From positions 809,456 to 864,493 of the forward strand of contig JAMPHB010000001.1 in NCBI GenBank assembly GCA_023663685.1: DNA of 55,038 nt, given 5' to 3'. Numbering within the stretch: the stretch's first letter is position 1; every line of letters begins with the position of its first letter. Under the pieces are notes generated by a model, which was not told where the DNA came from, did not search any database, and saw nothing but the letters and a program-made list of their open reading frames with translations. Position numbers and translations under genes: made by a program. This DNA is from Blautia sp. (GTDB lineage: Bacteria > Bacillota > Clostridia > Lachnospirales > Lachnospiraceae). Shown in pieces: positions 52,920 to 55,038 of the stretch.

Positions 52920-53539
52920 TATGCATACACCTCCTCGATTGTTGCGACAGCGTCCTTTGTGAGAACCACTGTATCATATTTCAGCGCGTCAAATACATTC
53001 AGCTCGTTGGTCTGCGCGGTCTTTACGGTCGGAATGTTCGCAGCGGAAGCGATTACGTTCGTATCCATGTCGTTTAAAACTACCAGCGCCTTCTTGAGCT
53101 TTAAATTATCCATCACCTGCACAAACTTCTTGGTCTTAATCTCGTCGAGCTTAAGATCATCCAGTACCACAAGCTTGCCATCAGATACCTTGGCGGTAAG
53201 CACAGACTTTAATGCCGCGCGCTTCTCCTTCTTGTTCAGCTTAAAGGAATAATCCCTCGGTGTCGGCGCAAATACTACGCCGCCGCCCTTCCACTGGGGC
53301 GCTCTTATGGAGCCCTGTCTCGCGTGACCGGTTCCCTTCTGCCTCCACGGTTTTCTTCCGCCGCCGCGAACCTCAGAACGGGTCCTGGCCTTCTGCGTTC
53401 CCTGACGGTTATTTGCAAGCTGCTGAAGAACAGCCATATGAACTAAATGCTCATTGATTTCTACGCCGAAAATGGAATCGTTCAGCTCAATGGAGCCGAC
53501 TTCGTTGCCTTCCATATTGTAAACAGCTACTGTAGCCAT
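52919..53539 (-). CDS. rplD: 50S ribosomal protein L4
   Basis: 206 residues. The exit-tunnel loop is visible as [20 protein letters not shown] followed by [11 protein letters not shown], and the globular part [20 protein letters not shown]. In E. coli L4 represses the S10 operon through its leader; whether the structured leader here serves that role is open. Confidence 0.98.
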   Translation of the reverse strand: MATVAVYNMEGNEVGSIELNDSIFGVEINEHLVHMAVLQQLANNRQGTQKARTRSEVRGGGRKPWRQKGTGHARQGSIRAPQWKGGGVVFAPTPRDYSFKLNKKEKRAALKSVLTAKVSDGKLVVLDDLKLDEIKTKKFVQVMDNLKLKKALVVLNDMDTNVIASAANIPTVKTAQTNELNVFDALKYDTVVLTKDAVATIEEVYA

Positions 53540-53568
53540 CGTAAAGTTCCTCCTTTCTCAACTTCCCT

Positions 53569-54252
53569 CTATTTTGCGGACTTTACAGTCTCTTTAACAG
53601 TAATCAGAGCCTTCTTTGCCCCCGGAACCGAGCCCTTGACAAGCAGCAGATTGTTCTCTGCGTCAACCCTGATGACCTCTAAATTCTGGGTCGTAACCTT
53701 GACGCTTCCCATGTGGCCGGGCATACCCTTGCCCTTGAATACACGGCTCGGGGAAGAGCAGGCGCCGTTAGAACCCTGATGACGGTGGAACTTGGAACCG
53801 TGAGCCATCGGTCCTCTGTGCTGACCCAGTCTCTTAATCGCACCCTGGAAGCCTTTACCTTTGGAAATAGCGGATACATCCACCTTGTCGCCCTCTGCGA
53901 AGATGTCTGCCTTGATCTCGTCCGCCAGTTTATACTCCTCTGCATTCTCAAAACGGAACTCCCGGACAAAACGCTTGCCGGACACGCCAGCCTTTGCAAA
54001 ATGTCCCATCTCAGCCTTGTTCACGCCATGACGGTTGCGAATCTCTTTCCTGCCGTTCGCATCCTTGTTGACCACCTTTTCCTTCTTGTCAACAAAACCA
54101 ACCTGCACGGCGCTGTAACCGTCATTCTCAACGGTCTTGACCTGCGTAACCACGCAGGGGCCGGCCTGCAATACCGTTACCGGAACCAGCACGCCGTCCG
54201 CATTGAAGATTTGAGTCATTCCGACTTTGGTTGCTAAAATTGCTTTCTTCAT
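53569..54252 (-). CDS. rplC: 50S ribosomal protein L3
   Basis: 227 residues, slightly longer than usual because of a short basic insertion ([14 protein letters not shown], about 64-77). [20 protein letters not shown], the signature [20 protein letters not shown] and [20 protein letters not shown] are present. Starts assembly of the 50S subunit. Ribosome site AGGAGGTAGAA. Confidence 0.97.
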   Translation of the reverse strand: MKKAILATKVGMTQIFNADGVLVPVTVLQAGPCVVTQVKTVENDGYSAVQVGFVDKKEKVVNKDANGRKEIRNRHGVNKAEMGHFAKAGVSGKRFVREFRFENAEEYKLADEIKADIFAEGDKVDVSAISKGKGFQGAIKRLGQHRGPMAHGSKFHRHQGSNGACSSPSRVFKGKGMPGHMGSVKVTTQNLEVIRVDAENNLLLVKGSVPGAKKALITVKETVKSAK

Positions 54253-54390
54253 TTCTACCTCCTATTTTTCTTGAACACCGACCATACACCATTTGCTGTC
54301 AGCAAATGTCCCGGCGTCACATGCCGGATTCTGTGAATCCAACACATACTACAGCGGAGCGCAATGCGCTCATCCTAGTCTCTAGGATTT
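54253..54390. other. rpsJ-rplC gap: chain of five hairpins
   Basis: Five short perfect inverted repeats follow one another: CATTTGCT/AGCAAATG (54290-54308), CCGGC/GCCGG (54311-54327), GGATTC/GAATCC (54326-54340), GAGCGC/GCGCTC (54357-54371) and ATCCTAG/CTAGGAT (54372-54388). All but the second have a 3-nt loop. The last two abut directly. No repeated sequence is shared; only the form is. Confidence 0.85.
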
Positions 54391-54708
54391 TTACTTGTTT
54401 TTCATTTTGATATCAATGTACACACCAGCCGGCATCTCCAGACGGGACAGTGCATCCACCGTCTTCTGGGTCGGCGTCACGATATCAATCAGTCTCTTAT
54501 GAGTCCTCTGCTCAAACTGCTCACGGGAATCTTTGTACTTGTGGGTCGCACGAAGAATCGTGATAATCTCCTTCTTAGTAGGAAGAGGTACCGGGCCGCT
54601 CACCTGCGATCCGTTCTTCTTAACAGTTTCGATGATCTTCTTTGCCGATGAATCCACCAGCTCGTGATCATACGCCTTGAGAGTGATTCTCATTACTTGA
54701 CTTGCCAT
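54391..54708 (-). CDS. rpsJ: 30S ribosomal protein S10 / NusE
   Basis: 105 residues. [40 protein letters not shown] and [20 protein letters not shown] identify it. S10 also acts as NusE in transcription antitermination. First gene of the S10 operon. GGAGG lies 10 nt before the ATG at 54708; a start at the Met five codons in (MRITLK) is the common family start and possible. Confidence 0.97.
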   Translation of the reverse strand: MASQVMRITLKAYDHELVDSSAKKIIETVKKNGSQVSGPVPLPTKKEIITILRATHKYKDSREQFEQRTHKRLIDIVTPTQKTVDALSRLEMPAGVYIDIKMKNK

Positions 54709-55038
54709 AAAAAAAGTCGCCTCCTTTTCGCACTTAAAAGTTCAGTACGACAAGCGGTGACTGTACACGTTGCCGGGTGTGTCCTTGCGGTAAGGTGTCG
54801 CTCTGCGACGGATTCCTTATCGTTCTGGTAAGGTGTCGCCTGCGGTAAGGTGCCGCGTTAGCGGCGGATTCCTTATCACCCCACCGTAAGGTGGTACTCC
54901 GTACCGGATTCCTTATCGCTCTGGTAAGGAACTTCCTTATCTCCATTCCACTCCCGTCGTATCTGCCCATGGCAGACGGTTACTATCTGTACAGTGACTT
55001 GTCGTCAGTTTCCTAACTTGACATTCGCTCCACGGAAA
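54709..55038. other. Leader region of the S10 operon
   Basis: 330 bp without a gene, reaching the window edge. It holds the rpsJ ribosome site, a hairpin array (54789-54941), a TCTGCC/GGCAGA hairpin (54962-54976) and outer inverted repeats (54747-54767 and 54988-55005). No clear sigma-A promoter is seen; it may lie beyond the window. Confidence 0.7.
54747..55005 (-). repeat. Palindrome array closed by long-range inverted repeat
   Basis: Units on the plus strand: GGTAAGG...CCTTATC frames at 54789-54821, 54844-54877, 54885-54917 and 54923-54941, with inner stems GTCGC/GCGAC, GCCGC/GCGGC, GGTAC/GTACC, and none in the last. A broken unit lies at 54827-54843. The outer arms, ACGACAAG...TGACTGTACA (54747-54767) and TGTACAGTGACTTGTCGT (54988-55005), are imperfect inverted copies with a 3-nt gap. 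It looks either like a multibranched leader RNA or a small mobile element. Confidence 0.75.

Noticed and set aside
54253-54390. Rho-independent terminator between rpsJ and rplC
   Set aside because: The hairpins lack a T run on the transcribed strand, and ending the S10 operon after one gene is not plausible.
54734-54970. 78-codon ORF with repeated TIRNP-like peptides in the S10 leader
   Set aside because: The peptide repeats come directly from the palindrome units (Asn-Pro/Ser from GGATTCC). Stem-preserving base changes alter the peptide, so structure and not protein is under selection.

Overview
The window reads as chromosomal DNA of a gut-type, low-to-mid GC Firmicute, most likely a Lachnospiraceae member. 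Reasons: the gene order of the S10-spc-alpha ribosomal protein cluster, the paired glgC/glgD ADP-glucose pyrophosphorylase genes, a C-type S4, a zinc S14, spoVG, a SAM-I riboswitch in front of metK, strong GGAGG ribosome binding sites and sigma-A promoters. No rRNA, tRNA, CRISPR array, phage or complete insertion sequence was seen.

Layout. 213-3775 (+) is a sigma-A transcribed signalling operon: STAS anti-sigma antagonist, RsbW-like ATPase, hybrid histidine kinase with HPt, and a lone receiver; a membrane-bound PP2C/SpoIIE phosphatase converges on it from 5282 (-). 5541-7192 is an AT-richer accessory patch (RibD-like reductase, a decayed AAA ATPase, a zinc-ribbon membrane protein). 7208-9474 (-) is a NUDIX/SseB/HdeD operon; 9602-11014 (+) an Na+/alanine-type symporter; 11039-12720 (-) DUF362 plus a PIN/NYN protein with a repetitive Lys/Glu linker. 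12847-13645 (-) holds a JAB gene broken by one amber codon and a small partner. 13726-15618 (-) is a hydrolase/transglutaminase pair; 15950-19152 (-) a two-component system plus dipeptidase. metK with its riboswitch and a divergent HD-GYP gene share a promoter region near 20.9 kb. 22150-29313 (-) runs pth-mfd-prsA-like-aroK-murA; 29447-32134 (-) glgC-glgD-spoVG; 32339-37382 (+) murC, dnaD-like, dnaC/dnaI-like helicase loader and prs. 37384-38518 (-) encodes an HD protein and an MscL with a zinc ribbon. From 38589 to 54708 (-) lies the complete S10-spc-alpha cluster, rpsJ to rplQ, with secY, adk, map, infA and rpoA.

The most unusual material is non-coding and sits in the ribosomal cluster. The S10 leader (54747-55005) is a string of hairpins whose inner stems change sequence but keep pairing, closed by a long-range inverted repeat. 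The rpoA-rplQ gap holds an A-B-A'-B-A palindrome array, and its A units share a GGTAA...TTATC frame with the S10 leader units 15 kb away. The rpsJ-rplC gap is a chain of five perfect hairpins, four of them with 3-nt loops. These may be one family of structured or mobile palindromes. Other notable points are a SAM-I riboswitch with a P3 arm enlarged by three hairpins, two tandem pairs of DnaA boxes between murC and the dnaD-dnaC genes, an amber-interrupted JAB gene, and an L17 with a roughly 45-residue insertion.

All calls come from reading motifs and spacing by eye; no database search or folding program was run.
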